From: Planktomarina sp.
GTDB lineage: Bacteria; Pseudomonadota; Alphaproteobacteria; Rhodobacterales; Rhodobacteraceae
Assembly (NCBI GenBank): GCA_020630015.1
Contig: JAHDCF010000005.1
Location: 53,448-117,447, forward strand
Length of the DNA stretch: 64,000 bases
Reading direction: 5' to 3'
The notes beneath the pieces were generated by a model. That model was not told the DNA's origin. It made no database searches and saw only the letters and a list, made by a program, of their open reading frames with translations. This document shows, one piece after another, positions 20,761 through 30,950 of this stretch. Within the stretch, counting starts at the first letter, position 1; every line of letters begins with the position of its first letter. Position numbers and translations under genes: made by a program.

Positions 20761-22137
20761 TCAAGTGCCGCAGAATGTTTGCGTCACAACCTGTTCGGGT
20801 TTTGGTGGGGTCGTTAAAAAAGCGTTATCAGGTTGCGCAAACGGGGTTTTCGCAGCATCCCATAAATCATGGAATGGGGTAAGATCCCCGGTGACGGCCG
20901 CGTCAATTGCATGCTGAACCAGATGATTGCGGGGGATGAACATAGGGTTTTCCGGTGTCCTGGTTTTCGACGAAGTCCAGTTTGAATGCCAATCTGCAAA
21001 ATTTGAGTGCGATTTCAAAGAGACAGGAACATCCTCAGCTTCAAGAGATGCAAAACTTTCTGTGAAATCGCCGGCGGTTTCAAACATCATCGTCAGGAAT
21101 TGTTGAATAAGGATGTCTGACGATGGATCATCCGGCAGCCCCAGTTTGGCACAATATTCAGCGCGATACGCCTGTTCGAAGGTTTTTCCAAAGCTTTCTA
21201 CAATATTTGTGAAATCGGCAATCGCGCCGTCGCGGTCATCCATCATCGGCAACAAGGCCGTCGCGAATTGTGCCATATTCCAAGCGGCAATTTGCGGCTG
21301 ATTTCCAAATGCATATCGCCCTTGATGATCGATGGATGAGAAAACCTTCATGGGGTGGTAGGTATCCATAAACGCGCATGGCCCATAATCAATCGTAATA
21401 CCCGCAACATGTGCATTATCGGTATTCATCACACCATGTATGAAACCCAAACCCATCCAACGTGCGATCAGTTTGGCTTGGCGATCAACAGCAGTTTGCA
21501 AAACCTCTGAGGAGGTATTGCAGTTCGGGAAATGACGCATTCGGGTGTGTTCAAACAAAGCGTTCAATGAGGTATGATCCTGTCTCGCCGCGAAATATTG
21601 AAATGTACCCACGCGAATATGGCTGGGCGCAACCCGCGCCAGAACCGCACCGGGCAGGGGGCCTTGTTCGCGCACAACCGGATCACCCGTGAAAACCATC
21701 GCCAACGCCCGCGTTGTGGGCACACCAAGATGGTGCATCGCCTCTGACACGACAAATTCACGCAAAACGGGCCCAACCCAGGCCCGTCCATCCCCCCCGC
21801 GTGACCAATGCGTTGGGCCGGATCCTTTTAATTGAAGATCAAATCGGTCTTGGCCGTTTACCACTTCGCCCAACAAAACCGCGCGCCCATCCCCCAATTG
21901 CGGGTTCCAATGCCCAAATTGATGCCCGGCATAGGCTTGCGTAATCGGTGAAGCGCCGTTGGGCAGAACATTTCCCGCCACCACATCCACCCAATCATTT
22001 TCAAATTGAATGCCAAGGTTTTCGGCCAAGGCTTCGTTGCGGGCAATTGCAGTGGGCGAAGAGACGGCAATTGGGTTTTGACGCCGAAACAATGCGTCTG
22101 GCAATTCGGCGTAACTGTTGTCGAAGTTTGCCTTCAC
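20761..22137 (-). CDS. selO: protein adenylyltransferase SelO
   Basis: SelO (YdiU/UPF0061) pseudokinase-fold enzyme that AMPylates Ser, Thr or Tyr of target proteins, linked in other bacteria to redox stress. The 458 residues are near the family length. Visible motifs are YAGHQFGHWNPQLGDGRAVLLGE (about 67-89), LQLKGSGPTHWSRGGDGRAW, the MNTDNAHVAGITIDYGPCAFMD loop with metal-binding Asn and Asp, and a conserved cysteine near the C-terminus (QTFCGT) where eukaryotic SelO carries selenocysteine. It overlaps the GNAT gene stop by four bases. Confidence 0.93.
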   Translation of the reverse strand: MKANFDNSYAELPDALFRRQNPIAVSSPTAIARNEALAENLGIQFENDWVDVVAGNVLPNGASPITQAYAGHQFGHWNPQLGDGRAVLLGEVVNGQDRFDLQLKGSGPTHWSRGGDGRAWVGPVLREFVVSEAMHHLGVPTTRALAMVFTGDPVVREQGPLPGAVLARVAPSHIRVGTFQYFAARQDHTSLNALFEHTRMRHFPNCNTSSEVLQTAVDRQAKLIARWMGLGFIHGVMNTDNAHVAGITIDYGPCAFMDTYHPMKVFSSIDHQGRYAFGNQPQIAAWNMAQFATALLPMMDDRDGAIADFTNIVESFGKTFEQAYRAEYCAKLGLPDDPSSDILIQQFLTMMFETAGDFTESFASLEAEDVPVSLKSHSNFADWHSNWTSSKTRTPENPMFIPRNHLVQHAIDAAVTGDLTPFHDLWDAAKTPFAQPDNAFLTTPPKPEQVVTQTFCGT

Positions 22138-22589
22138 CGAAACAATTCGCGTGTCATAAGTTTATACTTACTTCGCTGTGAAAACCCGCGTTGGGCATAC
22201 ACGTTTTGGGCGTATGTGTTGTCTTCGCTGACTTCCAAATGCAATGCGCGGGTGCCCAGTTTCGTCAGATGTTCTGAAATGGATTGCATGATCTCACCGC
22301 CGACGCCGCGACCGCGAACACCCGGACGCAAATAAAATTCATCGATAAAGGCATCCGGCCCACCAAATTCAATCGAATATCCATGCGTAATGACAATATA
22401 CCCAATTGGCGCAACTTTGGGGCCAATAAGATAAACTTCACCCAGGGCTGTTCCTTCCAACAGGGGTTGCAGGGCATTACTGCGATGTTCGGCGCTGGTC
22501 GGTAAATTTTCTTCGGCGTGAAATGCCTCGATCATCGGCAAAAGGCGTTCCGCGTCATCGGGTTTAGCAAGGGTCAGTGTCGCAGCCAT
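22134..22589 (-). CDS. GNAT family N-acetyltransferase
   Basis: Acetyl-CoA-dependent acetyltransferase of 151 residues. The acetyl-CoA loop is GVRGRGVGGEIMQ (V-R-G-R-G-V-G pattern, about residues 92-104), followed by LHLEVSEDNTYAQNVYAQRGF, the typical C-terminal GNAT strand and helix. Substrate is unknown. The ATG at 22589 overlaps the nucleoside hydrolase stop by one base (TAATG), supporting this start over a longer open frame. Cotranscribed with the nucleoside hydrolase and selO. Confidence 0.87.
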   Translation of the reverse strand: MAATLTLAKPDDAERLLPMIEAFHAEENLPTSAEHRSNALQPLLEGTALGEVYLIGPKVAPIGYIVITHGYSIEFGGPDAFIDEFYLRPGVRGRGVGGEIMQSISEHLTKLGTRALHLEVSEDNTYAQNVYAQRGFSQRSKYKLMTRELFR

Positions 22590-23524
22590 TAAAGCAGCCT
22601 CAATCGTTGGGTCAAAAGGTTGAAATAGGCATCGCGATCCACAGATCCAATGAACATTGCATTTTTGGGTCGGTCGGTGACGTACCACCAATCGGCAACT
22701 GTCATCCCGCGGGTCAATTCCGATTGGGTTTCAATTTCCACATTCACAAACCGACCTTCAAACATCTCTGGCTGTATCAAAAATGCGATGACGGTTGGAT
22801 CATGCAAAGGGGCGCCGGTGCCCCCGTATTTGGCGACATCAAATCTTTCGAAAAAGTCGGTTAACCCGGCCACAGCCTTTGTGACAGGGGTGCCAATGGC
22901 GATTAGTTCATCAATCCATGTTCGGGACGTTAACGCCTTATGCGTAACATCCAAGGGCATCACAGTCAGTTTCACCCCAGACATAAACACAAGTTCGGCC
23001 GCTTCTGGATCGACATAAATATTGAATTCTGCAGCGGGTGTAATGTTGCCCACTTCAAAGTACGCCCCGCCCATCAAAACGATTTCTTTGACCCGATCAA
23101 CAATATCTGGGGCCTTTTTGAATGCCGTCCCGATATTGGTAAGCGGGCCGAGGGGGCATAAGGTGACAGTTCCAGATGGTTCTGAGCGCAACGTTTCGAT
23201 GATGAAATCAACGGCGTGTTGATCTTGCAGCTTCATTTTCGGATCGGGCAAATCCGTGCCGTCCAATCCGCTGTCACCATGGACATGTTCGGCAGTCACC
23301 AGCGGTTTTTCCATTGGGGTATCGCATCCCGCAAAAACCTTCATGTCTGGGCGCGAAGCAAGCTCACAAACTTGACGTGCGTTTCGGGTGATATGGTGCA
23401 GCGGTACATTACCGGCAACACACGTAATTCCCAAAACATTCAGTTCAGGCGACGCAAGCGCCAAAAGAATGGCAACGGCATCATCTTGGCCGGGGTCGGT
23501 ATCAATGATGATATTGTGGGGCAT
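22589..23524 (-). CDS. inosine-uridine preferring nucleoside hydrolase family protein
   Basis: Hydrolyses the N-glycosidic bond of nucleosides to base and ribose. The 311 residues begin with the family signature IIIDTDPGQDDAVAILLAL, which holds the Ca2+-binding aspartates, and include ITCVAGNVPL and PLGPLTNIG. Specificity is not determined. The ATG at 23524 is preferred over a TTG two codons upstream. The next gene upstream is xanthine phosphoribosyltransferase, so hydrolase and PRTase may act in series to salvage purines. Confidence 0.9.
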   Translation of the reverse strand: MPHNIIIDTDPGQDDAVAILLALASPELNVLGITCVAGNVPLHHITRNARQVCELASRPDMKVFAGCDTPMEKPLVTAEHVHGDSGLDGTDLPDPKMKLQDQHAVDFIIETLRSEPSGTVTLCPLGPLTNIGTAFKKAPDIVDRVKEIVLMGGAYFEVGNITPAAEFNIYVDPEAAELVFMSGVKLTVMPLDVTHKALTSRTWIDELIAIGTPVTKAVAGLTDFFERFDVAKYGGTGAPLHDPTVIAFLIQPEMFEGRFVNVEIETQSELTRGMTVADWWYVTDRPKNAMFIGSVDRDAYFNLLTQRLRLL

Positions 23525-23530
23525 CCCCAA

Positions 23531-24034
23531 TTAATCCTCACCGCGATAAGGCTGAACGTATTGCAAAGCCATGTCCCATGGGAAAAAGATCCACGTATCT
23601 TGGCTGACTTCGGTAATGAACGTGTCAACCATCGGGCGGCCCTGCGGTTTTGCATATACTGTTGCAAAATGCGCTTTGGGGTACATGTTGCGCACCAATT
23701 CCAATGTTTTGCCACTGTCGACCAAATCATCAATGATCAGGATACCTTCACCATCACCCATAATATCGGCGGATGGGCTTTTCAGCACTTTCGCCTCTGA
23801 GCGTTCTTGGTGATGATAACTTTTGACGCTGATGGTGTCGACGGTTCGTACATCAAGTTCGCGCGCGATGATCATCGCAGGCGCCATTCCACCCCGCGTG
23901 ATTGCCACAATTGCCTTCCACGCACCATCATCAGGTCCATGTCCATCCAGCCGCCAAGCAAGCGCCCGGGCATCGCGGTGGATTTGATCCCAACTGATAT
24001 GAAATCCTTTTTCGTGGGGCAGGCGGTCTGACAT
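23531..24034 (-). CDS. gpt: xanthine phosphoribosyltransferase
   Basis: Purine salvage enzyme of 167 residues that joins xanthine or guanine to PRPP. The PRPP-binding motif is [14 protein letters not shown] (about 97-110), preceded by [18 protein letters not shown]. The C-terminal FFPWDMA is typical of E. coli-type Gpt, a membrane-associated enzyme. It lies between fabI and the nucleoside hydrolase on the same strand with gaps of 14 and 6 bases. Confidence 0.92.
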   Translation of the reverse strand: MSDRLPHEKGFHISWDQIHRDARALAWRLDGHGPDDGAWKAIVAITRGGMAPAMIIARELDVRTVDTISVKSYHHQERSEAKVLKSPSADIMGDGEGILIIDDLVDSGKTLELVRNMYPKAHFATVYAKPQGRPMVDTFITEVSQDTWIFFPWDMALQYVQPYRGED

Positions 24035-24048
24035 ATAGGTTTTCCTTT

Positions 24049-24870
24049 TTATTCTGTTTTTGTGGCATCAACTTTCGGCATGCCAATTGCGTGATACCCG
24101 GCATCAACATGCAAAACTTCGCCTGTCACACCTGAACTGAGATCCGACAAAAGATAGAGTGCAGATTTGCCCACCTCCGCTTGCGAAACGGATCGCCGAA
24201 GCGGGCTGGTTGTTTCATTCCATCTCAGAATGGCCCGAAAATCGCCAATGCCAGATGCCGCCAAAGTTTTGATTGTGCCTGCGCTGATGGCATTTACACG
24301 CATGTTGGCAGGGCCCAAATCTTCTGCCAAATATCTGACAGATGCCTCCAGTGCGGCCTTGGCCACCCCCATGACATTGTAGTTGGGCATGACTTTTTCT
24401 GCGCCATAATATGTCAGGGTCAAACAAGAGGCGCCCGGTTTCAGCAATGGTTGTGCTGCCTGAAGGACACCCGTGAAAGAATAGACAGATATATCCATCG
24501 TCATCAAAAAATTGTCGCGGGTTGTTTGGATGTAATCGCCGCGCAATTGCGATTTGTCTGAAAACCCAATCGCGTGAACCAAAAAATCAAGGCCACCCCA
24601 TTTTTCGCGCACCGCGTCCATGACAGCTTGGACAGAGGATGCATCCCCAACATCGCAGTCCATACAAATGTCAGCGCCCACTTGGTCTGCCAAGGGAACG
24701 ACGCGTTTTTGCATTGCCTCGCCCACATAGGTGAAACCTAATTCAGCACCTTCCGCATGAAGCGCCTCTGCAATGCCCCAAGCGATTGATTTGTCATTGG
24801 CCAACCCCATGATGAGGCCGCGTTTTCCGGTCATTAGTCCCACAACGATCGCTTTCTTAATTGATGCCAC
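24049..24870 (-). CDS. fabI: enoyl-[acyl-carrier-protein] reductase FabI
   Basis: NADH-dependent reductase closing each cycle of type II fatty acid elongation; the target of triclosan in other bacteria. The short-chain dehydrogenase fold shows [22 protein letters not shown] near the start and the catalytic Tyr-x6-Lys in [11 protein letters not shown]. The start is uncertain: GTG at 24870 gives 273 residues, while GTG at 24843 or ATG at 24834 would give N-termini closer to homologues, which begin a few residues before GKRGLIMG. Divergent from pdxH with about 60 bases between. Confidence 0.93.
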   Translation of the reverse strand: MASIKKAIVVGLMTGKRGLIMGLANDKSIAWGIAEALHAEGAELGFTYVGEAMQKRVVPLADQVGADICMDCDVGDASSVQAVMDAVREKWGGLDFLVHAIGFSDKSQLRGDYIQTTRDNFLMTMDISVYSFTGVLQAAQPLLKPGASCLTLTYYGAEKVMPNYNVMGVAKAALEASVRYLAEDLGPANMRVNAISAGTIKTLAASGIGDFRAILRWNETTSPLRRSVSQAEVGKSALYLLSDLSSGVTGEVLHVDAGYHAIGMPKVDATKTE

Positions 24871-24931
24871 TTGACCTTCGGTCTAAGCGATGCAGCATTA
24901 GCCATCAAGCCAAACAAGGAAAGACGCTATC

Positions 24932-25531
24932 ATGGAAGACAAAAAATTTCAGGGCGACTCACCTTTTGAAATCACACGACGCTGGTTGGATGAGGCCGAA
25001 TCCACGGAAATCAACGATCCGAACGCTGTTGCATTGGCCACTGTTGACAGTTCCGGCTTGCCAAATGTGCGAATTGTTCTGCTGAAAGATATAGATGAGG
25101 ATTCATTCGTTTTTTACACGAATTATGGATCCGTGAAGGCCAAAGAAGCCTTAGAAGCGGGTCAAGCAGCTTTCGTTTTGCATTGGAAATCTCTGCGTCG
25201 TCAGATCCGTGTTCGCGGCACAGTTGTAAAAGAGGACGGTCCGCAAGCTGATGCTTATTTTGCGTCTCGATCCCCACTTTCACGTTTGGGCGCTTGGGCG
25301 TCTGATCAATCAAAGCCACTAGATTCAAGAGAAACCTTGATGGCGCGGGTTGATGACGTTAGGGACGCAAAAGGGGAAACGTCTGAACGCCCGCCTTTTT
25401 GGGGGGGGCTGCGATTGAAACCGGTTGAATTTGAATTTTGGGCTGATGGGGCTGCTCGACTTCACGACCGTTTTCGATGGACCGCAGACGCTTCGAAAAA
25501 CGGCTGGGACGTGGTTCGTTTGAATCCGTAA
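24932..25531 (+). CDS. pdxH: pyridoxamine 5'-phosphate oxidase
   Basis: FMN enzyme that oxidises pyridoxine or pyridoxamine phosphate to pyridoxal phosphate. The 199 residues have the FMN-binding split-barrel pattern: [67 protein letters not shown], and the C-terminal RLHDRFRW with the WxxxRLNP ending (VVRLNP). An AAGGAA ribosome site precedes the ATG. It supplies the cofactor used by the aminotransferase in this window. Confidence 0.95.
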   Translation: MEDKKFQGDSPFEITRRWLDEAESTEINDPNAVALATVDSSGLPNVRIVLLKDIDEDSFVFYTNYGSVKAKEALEAGQAAFVLHWKSLRRQIRVRGTVVKEDGPQADAYFASRSPLSRLGAWASDQSKPLDSRETLMARVDDVRDAKGETSERPPFWGGLRLKPVEFEFWADGAARLHDRFRWTADASKNGWDVVRLNP

Positions 25532-25628
25532 AGTCAAAGGATGTATTCGCCCGTACATATCGGGTGGTGTGTTAATCAGACATGAGGGGTCTGAACAACG
25601 CACAAAGTGGGAAGGATGGAGCGCCAAA

Positions 25629-26159
25629 ATGGCAGAGGATCACGAGGGTGAAGAGGAAACCCTTTACGGTACGGTAAAATGGTTTGATCCCGCTAAGGGG
25701 TTTGGTTTCATTGTATCGAACGACGAAGCACAGGATATTTTGTTGCACGCAAATGTTTTGCGCAACTACGGCCAAAGTTCGATTGCGGATGGCGCAGGTA
25801 TCGAAGTGGTGATTCAACGGACAGACCGTGGGGTTCAGGCCGTTGAGATTTTGCAGATCGATCCGCCAGAGGTTGGCGAATCCGCCGCCGGCCTGGAAGA
25901 CATCGATAACCTCGATCCTGAGGATTTAGCCGAATTGGAATATCTTCCTGCCCGGATCAAATGGTTTGATAAAGTCAAAGGATTCGGGTTCGCAAACACA
26001 TTCCGTGAAAGTGATGATATCTTCATTCATGCTGAGGTGCTTCGCCGATCCGGTCTTTCAGACCTGATGCCGGGTGAAGCCGTCGCATTGAAAGTCATGG
26101 ATGGTGAACGCGGTAAAATGGCTGTAAGTGTCAGCGCATGGGAAAGCTTAACGCGCTGA
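25629..26159 (+). CDS. cold shock protein with two cold-shock domains
   Basis: Nucleic-acid-binding protein of 176 residues with two OB-fold cold-shock domains. Domain 1 (about 11-76) has GTVKWFDPAKGFGFIVS with the RNP1 motif and DILLHANVL; domain 2 (about 107-174) has ARIKWFDKVKGFGFANT and DIFIHAEVLRRSG. An acidic linker (about 77-105, rich in Glu and Asp) joins them. Double-CSD proteins of this length are typical of Alphaproteobacteria and bind single-stranded RNA or DNA. ATG at 25629 has a GGAG site. It overlaps the next gene by 22 bases, so the two are coupled. Confidence 0.93.
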   Translation: MAEDHEGEEETLYGTVKWFDPAKGFGFIVSNDEAQDILLHANVLRNYGQSSIADGAGIEVVIQRTDRGVQAVEILQIDPPEVGESAAGLEDIDNLDPEDLAELEYLPARIKWFDKVKGFGFANTFRESDDIFIHAEVLRRSGLSDLMPGEAVALKVMDGERGKMAVSVSAWESLTR

Positions 26160-26626
26160 ACGCACTGATATTTTGCTGTGCTATGATTTTTGGGGGAAAC
26201 ATGTCTGCATTGGCCCATTGTGGCCAAGGGCATGTTCATTTGATCACGTCTAAAGCAACAGCACAAATCAACGTTGATTTGGCCGTTACCCCACAGGAAC
26301 GCGAAAAAGGTTTGATGTTCGTTGAACACATGCCCCATTTTCAAGGAATGCTTTTTGTGTTTGAGGGCGAGGAGCCCCGTGCGTTTTGGATGCGCAATAC
26401 TTTGATCAGCCTCGATATCATTTATTTCGATGCTGACGGCCGATTTGTCAGTCAGGCCTTAAACGCCGTGCCCGGTGATTTGACCGCTTTGCCAAGTGCC
26501 GCACCCGCGCAGTATGTCTTAGAGTTAAATGCTGGTCTTTCACCTCTTTTGGGTGTTGGGCCGGGATCGCGATTAGAGCATGATTTTATCGCGCCCCCAA
26601 AAGAAGAGACGGATTGTAACAAATAG
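26138..26626 (+). CDS. DUF192 family exported protein
   Basis: Protein of 162 residues with a signal peptide (hydrophobic residues about 7-26, Ala-rich end before HCGQGH), predicted to be periplasmic. The DUF192 domain (about 40-150) contains the signature EREKGLMFVEHMP and GMLFVFEGEEPRAFWMRNTLISLDIIYFD. Its function is not established. The start lies inside the cold-shock gene, an overlap kept in many Rhodobacterales. A tRNA gene follows 43 bases after the stop. Confidence 0.88.
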   Translation: MGKLNALNALIFCCAMIFGGNMSALAHCGQGHVHLITSKATAQINVDLAVTPQEREKGLMFVEHMPHFQGMLFVFEGEEPRAFWMRNTLISLDIIYFDADGRFVSQALNAVPGDLTALPSAAPAQYVLELNAGLSPLLGVGPGSRLEHDFIAPPKEETDCNK

Positions 26627-26669
26627 GTCTTTTCAATCCCAAAGGAATTCACTAGACAGCCCCTCGTGT

Positions 26670-26746
26670 CGGGGCGTGGCGCAGTCTGGTAGCGCACCTG
26701 TTTTGGGTACAGGGGGTCGTGAGTTCGAATCTCGCCGCCCCGACCA
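26670..26746 (+). tRNA. tRNA-Pro (anticodon TGG)
   Basis: 77 bases fold as a full cloverleaf. The acceptor stem CGGGGCG pairs with CGCCCCG over seven bases; the anticodon stem CCTGT/ACAGG encloses the loop TTTGGGT with anticodon TGG at 26704-26706; the T-arm carries GAGTTCGAATCTC; and CCA is encoded (26744-26746). A C1 start and TGG anticodon are diagnostic for proline. Confidence 0.97.
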
Positions 26747-26844
26747 TCCTTCCTAAGTATTAAAAAATCGCAGGGTTTGGTGCCGTTTAGGCTGATTCTT
26801 CTCAGACTTGAGAATCAATTGATCCATTCGCCCTCAATCCCCGG

Positions 26845-26892
26845 TTTGTTAACCAATATTTTGGCCTTCGATTACAGCCAAAGGTTAACAAA
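26845..26892. repeat. inverted repeat with GGTTAAC arms
   Basis: The outer arms TTTGTTAACC (26845-26854) and GGTTAACAAA (26883-26892) pair over ten bases. The inner arms TTTGGC (26860-26865) and GCCAAA (26877-26882) pair over six, leaving a five-base bulge on one side and an 11-base loop. No T-run follows, so it is not an intrinsic terminator. The two TTAACC half-sites also resemble CtrA half-sites in opposite orientation. Confidence 0.6.
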
Positions 26893-27029
26893 ACGCTTTC
26901 GGATCCCAAACATCCCGAGGGAATCGTTGCCTAAGTCCCAAGTCAACCTCAAATCTTTTCACTTATGTATGATTTTTTCGTTGACCCAATGTGCTGAAAC
27001 ACGCGACTTAGTATGAGCGCAACGAAATA

Positions 27030-27045
27030 CAACTAGATATTGTGT
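27030..27045. promoter_or_regulatory. NrdR box upstream of nrdJ
   Basis: The sequence CAACTAGATATTGTGT matches the NrdR consensus acaCWATATATWGtgt at 13 of 16 positions, including the core C-T-A and A-T-A-T-T-G-T-G-T. It ends 113 bases before the nrdJ ATG. NrdR represses ribonucleotide reductase genes when dATP is high. A second box, usual at about three helical turns, was not clearly seen. Confidence 0.6.
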
Positions 27046-27158
27046 GCGCGTCAAGAGCAGGCGACTGACGGTAAGGGGATGGAAAATTTGCCCGAACCCG
27101 CAGACGACCAAGGCACAACTGGGAATACACCTGCAAAGGCAGGGAAGCGGGGCATGAT

Positions 27159-30100
27159 ATGAAGATTGATCGTCGATTTACGAAAGCCGGTGAAGATGCG
27201 TATGAAAGCATCGAATTTACCACCACAACCAGTGAAATCCGAAATCCGGATGGAACAATCGTTTTCAAACTCGACGATTTGGAAGTGCCATCAAGTTGGT
27301 CTCAAGTTGCGTCTGACGTGATTGCCCAGAAATATTTCCGCAAGGCTGGGGTTCCCTCGCAATCAAAGCCGGTCAAGGAAAAGGGTGTCCCTGATTTCTT
27401 GCAACGAAGTGAGGCCACGAAGGACGCAGAGTTCGGTGGGGAACATTCTGCAAAGCAAGTCTTTGATCGTCTGGCGGGTGCATGGGCATATTGGGGTTGG
27501 AAAGGTGGTTACTTTTCCACCGAAGAAGATGCCCGCGCTTATTACGACGAAATGCGCTATATGCTTGCCACACAGCGCGCCGCGCCCAATTCGCCACAAT
27601 GGTTCAACACCGGCCTACATTGGGCGTATGGTATCGATGGGCCTGCGCAAGGGCATTACTATGTTGATTACAAATCAGGTGAATTGACAAAATCAGCATC
27701 ATCCTACGAACACCCGCAGCCACATGCGTGCTTCATTCAGTCCGTCGATGATGATTTGGTGAACGATGGCGGGATCATGGACCTTTGGGTTCGTGAAGCG
27801 CGATTGTTCAAATATGGATCAGGCACCGGAACCAATTTCAGCTCCTTGCGGGGTGAGGGAGAGGCCCTTTCGGGGGGTGGTAAATCATCTGGCCTTATGG
27901 GGTTCTTGAAGATCGGTGATCGGGCGGCTGGTGCGATTAAATCTGGCGGCACAACGCGCCGTGCGGCCAAAATGGTGATTTGCGATGCAGATCATCCAGA
28001 CATCGAAGATTTCATCAATTGGAAAGTGATTGAGGAACAGAAAGTTGCGTCGATCGTTGCTGGTTCCAAGATGCACGAAGAAAAGCTGAACGAACTTTTC
28101 GCAGCGATCAAAGCATGGGATGGTTCTGCAGAAGATGCTTATGACCCCAAGAAAAATCCACAACTGAAAGAGGCGATCCGATCAGCCAAAAAGGTCGCGA
28201 TTCCAGAGACTTATGTAAAACGTGTTCTGGATTACGCCAAGCAAGGTCATACCAGCATCGAATTCCCAACCTATGATACAGATTGGGATTCAGAGGCCTA
28301 CAGCTCTGTCTCTGGTCAGAACTCCAATAACTCCATCCGTGTGACAAACGCGTTTCTGTATGCTGTTGAAAAGGATGCAGATTGGGAGCTGATCAACCGT
28401 AAAAACGGTGAGGTGGCTAAAACCATCAAGGCACGCGACTTGTGGGATCAAGTTGGCCATGCGGCCTGGGCTTGTGCGGATCCCGGCATTCAGTACCACG
28501 ATACCGTAAATGACTGGCACACCTGCCCAGCAGACGGCGAGATTCGCGGTTCAAATCCTTGTTCGGAATACATGTTCTTGGACGACACCGCCTGTAACCT
28601 TGCGTCTATGAATTTGCTGACGTTTTATGAAAACGGTGAATTCCAAGCCGAAGATTATGTGCATGCCACGCGTCTTTGGACCGTGACTTTGGAAATTTCG
28701 GTCATGATGGCGCAGTTCCCATCCAAAGAGATTGCGCAACTATCGTATGATTATCGTACTTTGGGTCTTGGGTACGCCAATATTGGCGGCCTTTTGATGA
28801 ACATGGGGCTTGGATATGATTCTGTAGAAGGCCGCGCTTTATGTGGTGCTTTGACGGCCGTAATGACGGGTGTTTCCTATGCAACTTCAGCTGAAATGGC
28901 GAAAGAGCAGGGCGCATTCCCGGGGCATGCGCGCAACGCGGATCATATGCTGCGCGTGATGCGAAATCACCGCAACGCTGCCTATGGGAAAACCGAAGGT
29001 TATGAAAAGCTTTCCGTGAAGCCCGTTCCGTTGGATGTGGACAATTGCCCAGATGAAACGTTGGTAAAGCTGGCCCAAGACAGCTGGGACAATGCATTGA
29101 AATTGGGTGAAAAACACGGATATCGGAACGCCCAATCCACCGTGATTGCGCCCACCGGCACAATCGGACTGGTGATGGATTGTGATACCACCGGGATCGA
29201 GCCTGACTTTGCCTTGGTGAAATTCAAAAAGCTTGCCGGCGGTGGGTATTTCAAAATCATCAACCGTTCGGTTCCTGCGGCGTTGGAAAAACTTGGATAT
29301 AAATCCAGCGAAGTGGAAGAGATCATTTCATACGCTGTTGGTCACGGCACACTGGGCAACGCCCCGGGAATTAACCACACCACGTTGATCGGCCATGGGT
29401 TTGGTGCGACTGAGATTGATAAGATCGAAGCGGCGCTTCCATCGGCGTTTGATATTCGGTTTGTATTCAACCAATGGACCTTGGGTGCAGATTTCTGCAC
29501 CGATATTTTGGGGATCCCTGCAGACAAGTTGAATGATCCAACTTTTGATTTGTTGACGCATCTGGGCTTTTCAAAATCCGATATCGAAGCCGCCAATGAT
29601 CATGTTTGTGGAACGATGACATTGGAAGGGGCGCCGTTCTTGAAAGACGAACATCTGAACGTCTTCGATTGCGCCAACCCTTGCGGCAAGAAAGGTGAAC
29701 GTTACCTGAGCGTTGATAGCCACATTTATATGATGGCTGCTGCTCAGTCTTTCATCTCTGGCGCGATTTCGAAAACGATCAATATGCCAAACGACGCAAC
29801 AATCGAAGATTGTCAAAAGGCATATGAGCTGTCTTGGTCTTTGGGCGTCAAGGCAAATGCTTTGTATCGTGATGGATCAAAACTGTCGCAACCATTGGCC
29901 GCTGCCTTGGTGGAAGATGATGAAGATGCCGCCGATATTTTGGAAAGCGGATCAACCCAAGAAAAAGCCAAAGTTCTGGCGGAAAAGATTGTTGAAAAAG
30001 TGGTGATCAAAGAGGTCATCAAAAGCAATCGTGAGAAAATGCCAGAGCGCCGTCGTGGGTACACACAAAAGGCGATTGTGGGTGGCCACAAGGTTTATTT

Positions 30101-30818
30101 GCGCACCGGCGAATACGAAGACGGATCCTTGGGTGAAATCTTCATCGACATGCACAAAGAAGGTGCCGGTTTCCGCGCGATGATGAACAACTTTGCCATC
30201 GCGGTTTCGGTTGGCTTGCAATACGGTGTGCCACTGGATGAATTTGTTGATGCCTTCACATTCACCAAATTTGAACCAGCAGGGATGGTTCAAGGCAACG
30301 ACAGCATCAAGAATGCAACGTCGATCCTTGATTACATCTTCAGGGAATTGGCTGTCAGTTACCTTGATCGCACCGATTTGGCGCATGTGAAGCCTGAAGG
30401 CGCAAGTTTTGACGATTTGGGTCGCGGCGAAAACGAAGGCGTTTCAAACGTCAAAACCCCGGATGAGCCTAAGAAGGCAAAATCGATCGAGGTTTTGAAG
30501 CAAATGGTTTCAACCGGATATCACCGTAACCGCGTTCCACAAGAATTCGTGGTGTATCAAGGTGGGCAATCTGGTGCTGTTGCATTGGATGGCGGGGTTG
30601 ATCCTGTCACCGCACTGGCGACATTGGTGCCTGAAACTGCCGCGGATGCGGCTGGGGCATCCGCCGTGGGCACCGTGGCCCCGATGGATGAACGTGCCAA
30701 AGCCAAGATGCAAGGATACGAAGGCGATCCATGCGGCGAATGTGGAAATTACACATTGGTTCGCAATGGAACCTGCATGAAATGCAACACCTGTGGGGGA
30801 ACCTCTGGGTGTAGTTAA
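27159..30818 (+). CDS. nrdJ: vitamin B12-dependent (class II) ribonucleotide reductase
   Basis: Reduces ribonucleotides to deoxyribonucleotides using adenosylcobalamin, independent of oxygen. The single 1219-residue chain has the catalytic barrel (about 100-800), including [16 protein letters not shown], the [21 protein letters not shown] substrate region and the [19 protein letters not shown] loop. The C-terminal tail carries the CxxC/CxxCxxC pattern (CGECGN ... [13 protein letters not shown]) that re-reduces the active site and binds zinc. Length fits the alphaproteobacterial form. It stands alone, with an NrdR box upstream and a terminator downstream. Confidence 0.97.
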   Translation: MKIDRRFTKAGEDAYESIEFTTTTSEIRNPDGTIVFKLDDLEVPSSWSQVASDVIAQKYFRKAGVPSQSKPVKEKGVPDFLQRSEATKDAEFGGEHSAKQVFDRLAGAWAYWGWKGGYFSTEEDARAYYDEMRYMLATQRAAPNSPQWFNTGLHWAYGIDGPAQGHYYVDYKSGELTKSASSYEHPQPHACFIQSVDDDLVNDGGIMDLWVREARLFKYGSGTGTNFSSLRGEGEALSGGGKSSGLMGFLKIGDRAAGAIKSGGTTRRAAKMVICDADHPDIEDFINWKVIEEQKVASIVAGSKMHEEKLNELFAAIKAWDGSAEDAYDPKKNPQLKEAIRSAKKVAIPETYVKRVLDYAKQGHTSIEFPTYDTDWDSEAYSSVSGQNSNNSIRVTNAFLYAVEKDADWELINRKNGEVAKTIKARDLWDQVGHAAWACADPGIQYHDTVNDWHTCPADGEIRGSNPCSEYMFLDDTACNLASMNLLTFYENGEFQAEDYVHATRLWTVTLEISVMMAQFPSKEIAQLSYDYRTLGLGYANIGGLLMNMGLGYDSVEGRALCGALTAVMTGVSYATSAEMAKEQGAFPGHARNADHMLRVMRNHRNAAYGKTEGYEKLSVKPVPLDVDNCPDETLVKLAQDSWDNALKLGEKHGYRNAQSTVIAPTGTIGLVMDCDTTGIEPDFALVKFKKLAGGGYFKIINRSVPAALEKLGYKSSEVEEIISYAVGHGTLGNAPGINHTTLIGHGFGATEIDKIEAALPSAFDIRFVFNQWTLGADFCTDILGIPADKLNDPTFDLLTHLGFSKSDIEAANDHVCGTMTLEGAPFLKDEHLNVFDCANPCGKKGERYLSVDSHIYMMAAAQSFISGAISKTINMPNDATIEDCQKAYELSWSLGVKANALYRDGSKLSQPLAAALVEDDEDAADILESGSTQEKAKVLAEKIVEKVVIKEVIKSNREKMPERRRGYTQKAIVGGHKVYLRTGEYEDGSLGEIFIDMHKEGAGFRAMMNNFAIAVSVGLQYGVPLDEFVDAFTFTKFEPAGMVQGNDSIKNATSILDYIFRELAVSYLDRTDLAHVKPEGASFDDLGRGENEGVSNVKTPDEPKKAKSIEVLKQMVSTGYHRNRVPQEFVVYQGGQSGAVALDGGVDPVTALATLVPETAADAAGASAVGTVAPMDERAKAKMQGYEGDPCGECGNYTLVRNGTCMKCNTCGGTSGCS

Positions 30819-30921
30819 GAAATCAGTTCCGGGGCAGGTGCGCTTGCCCCGTGACGACGTTCGGGCCGCAGGCAGAAAATGTTTTGGGCGGTAAACGATC
30901 AGAGCCTGAACGGCGAAACTT

Positions 30922-30946
30922 GGGGGGCCACGCGCCCCCCATTTTT
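30922..30946 (+). terminator. intrinsic terminator of nrdJ
   Basis: Perfect seven-pair G/C stem (GGGGGGC, loop CACGC, GCCCCCC) followed by ATTTTT on the plus strand. It lies about 100 bases after the nrdJ stop. A second hairpin without T-run (30831-30852, CGGGGCA/TGCCCCG) precedes it. It separates nrdJ from the convergent small gene ending at 30951. Confidence 0.85.
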
Positions 30947-30950
30947 ATGA

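Larger units (their letters stand above)
26747..27158. other. 412-base intergenic region upstream of nrdJ
   Basis: No convincing gene lies here; a 79-codon open frame (26777-27016) has no recognisable features or ribosome site. The region holds an imperfect hairpin with GTTAAC arms (26845-26892), a TTGACC element at 26981, and an NrdR-like palindrome (27030-27045), so it is best read as the nrdJ control region. No cobalamin riboswitch core was recognised. Confidence 0.7.

Noticed and set aside
26777..27016. 79-codon open frame between tRNA-Pro and nrdJ
   Set aside because: No ribosome site, no domain, and it runs through the inverted repeat and promoter-like elements, so it is most likely non-coding.
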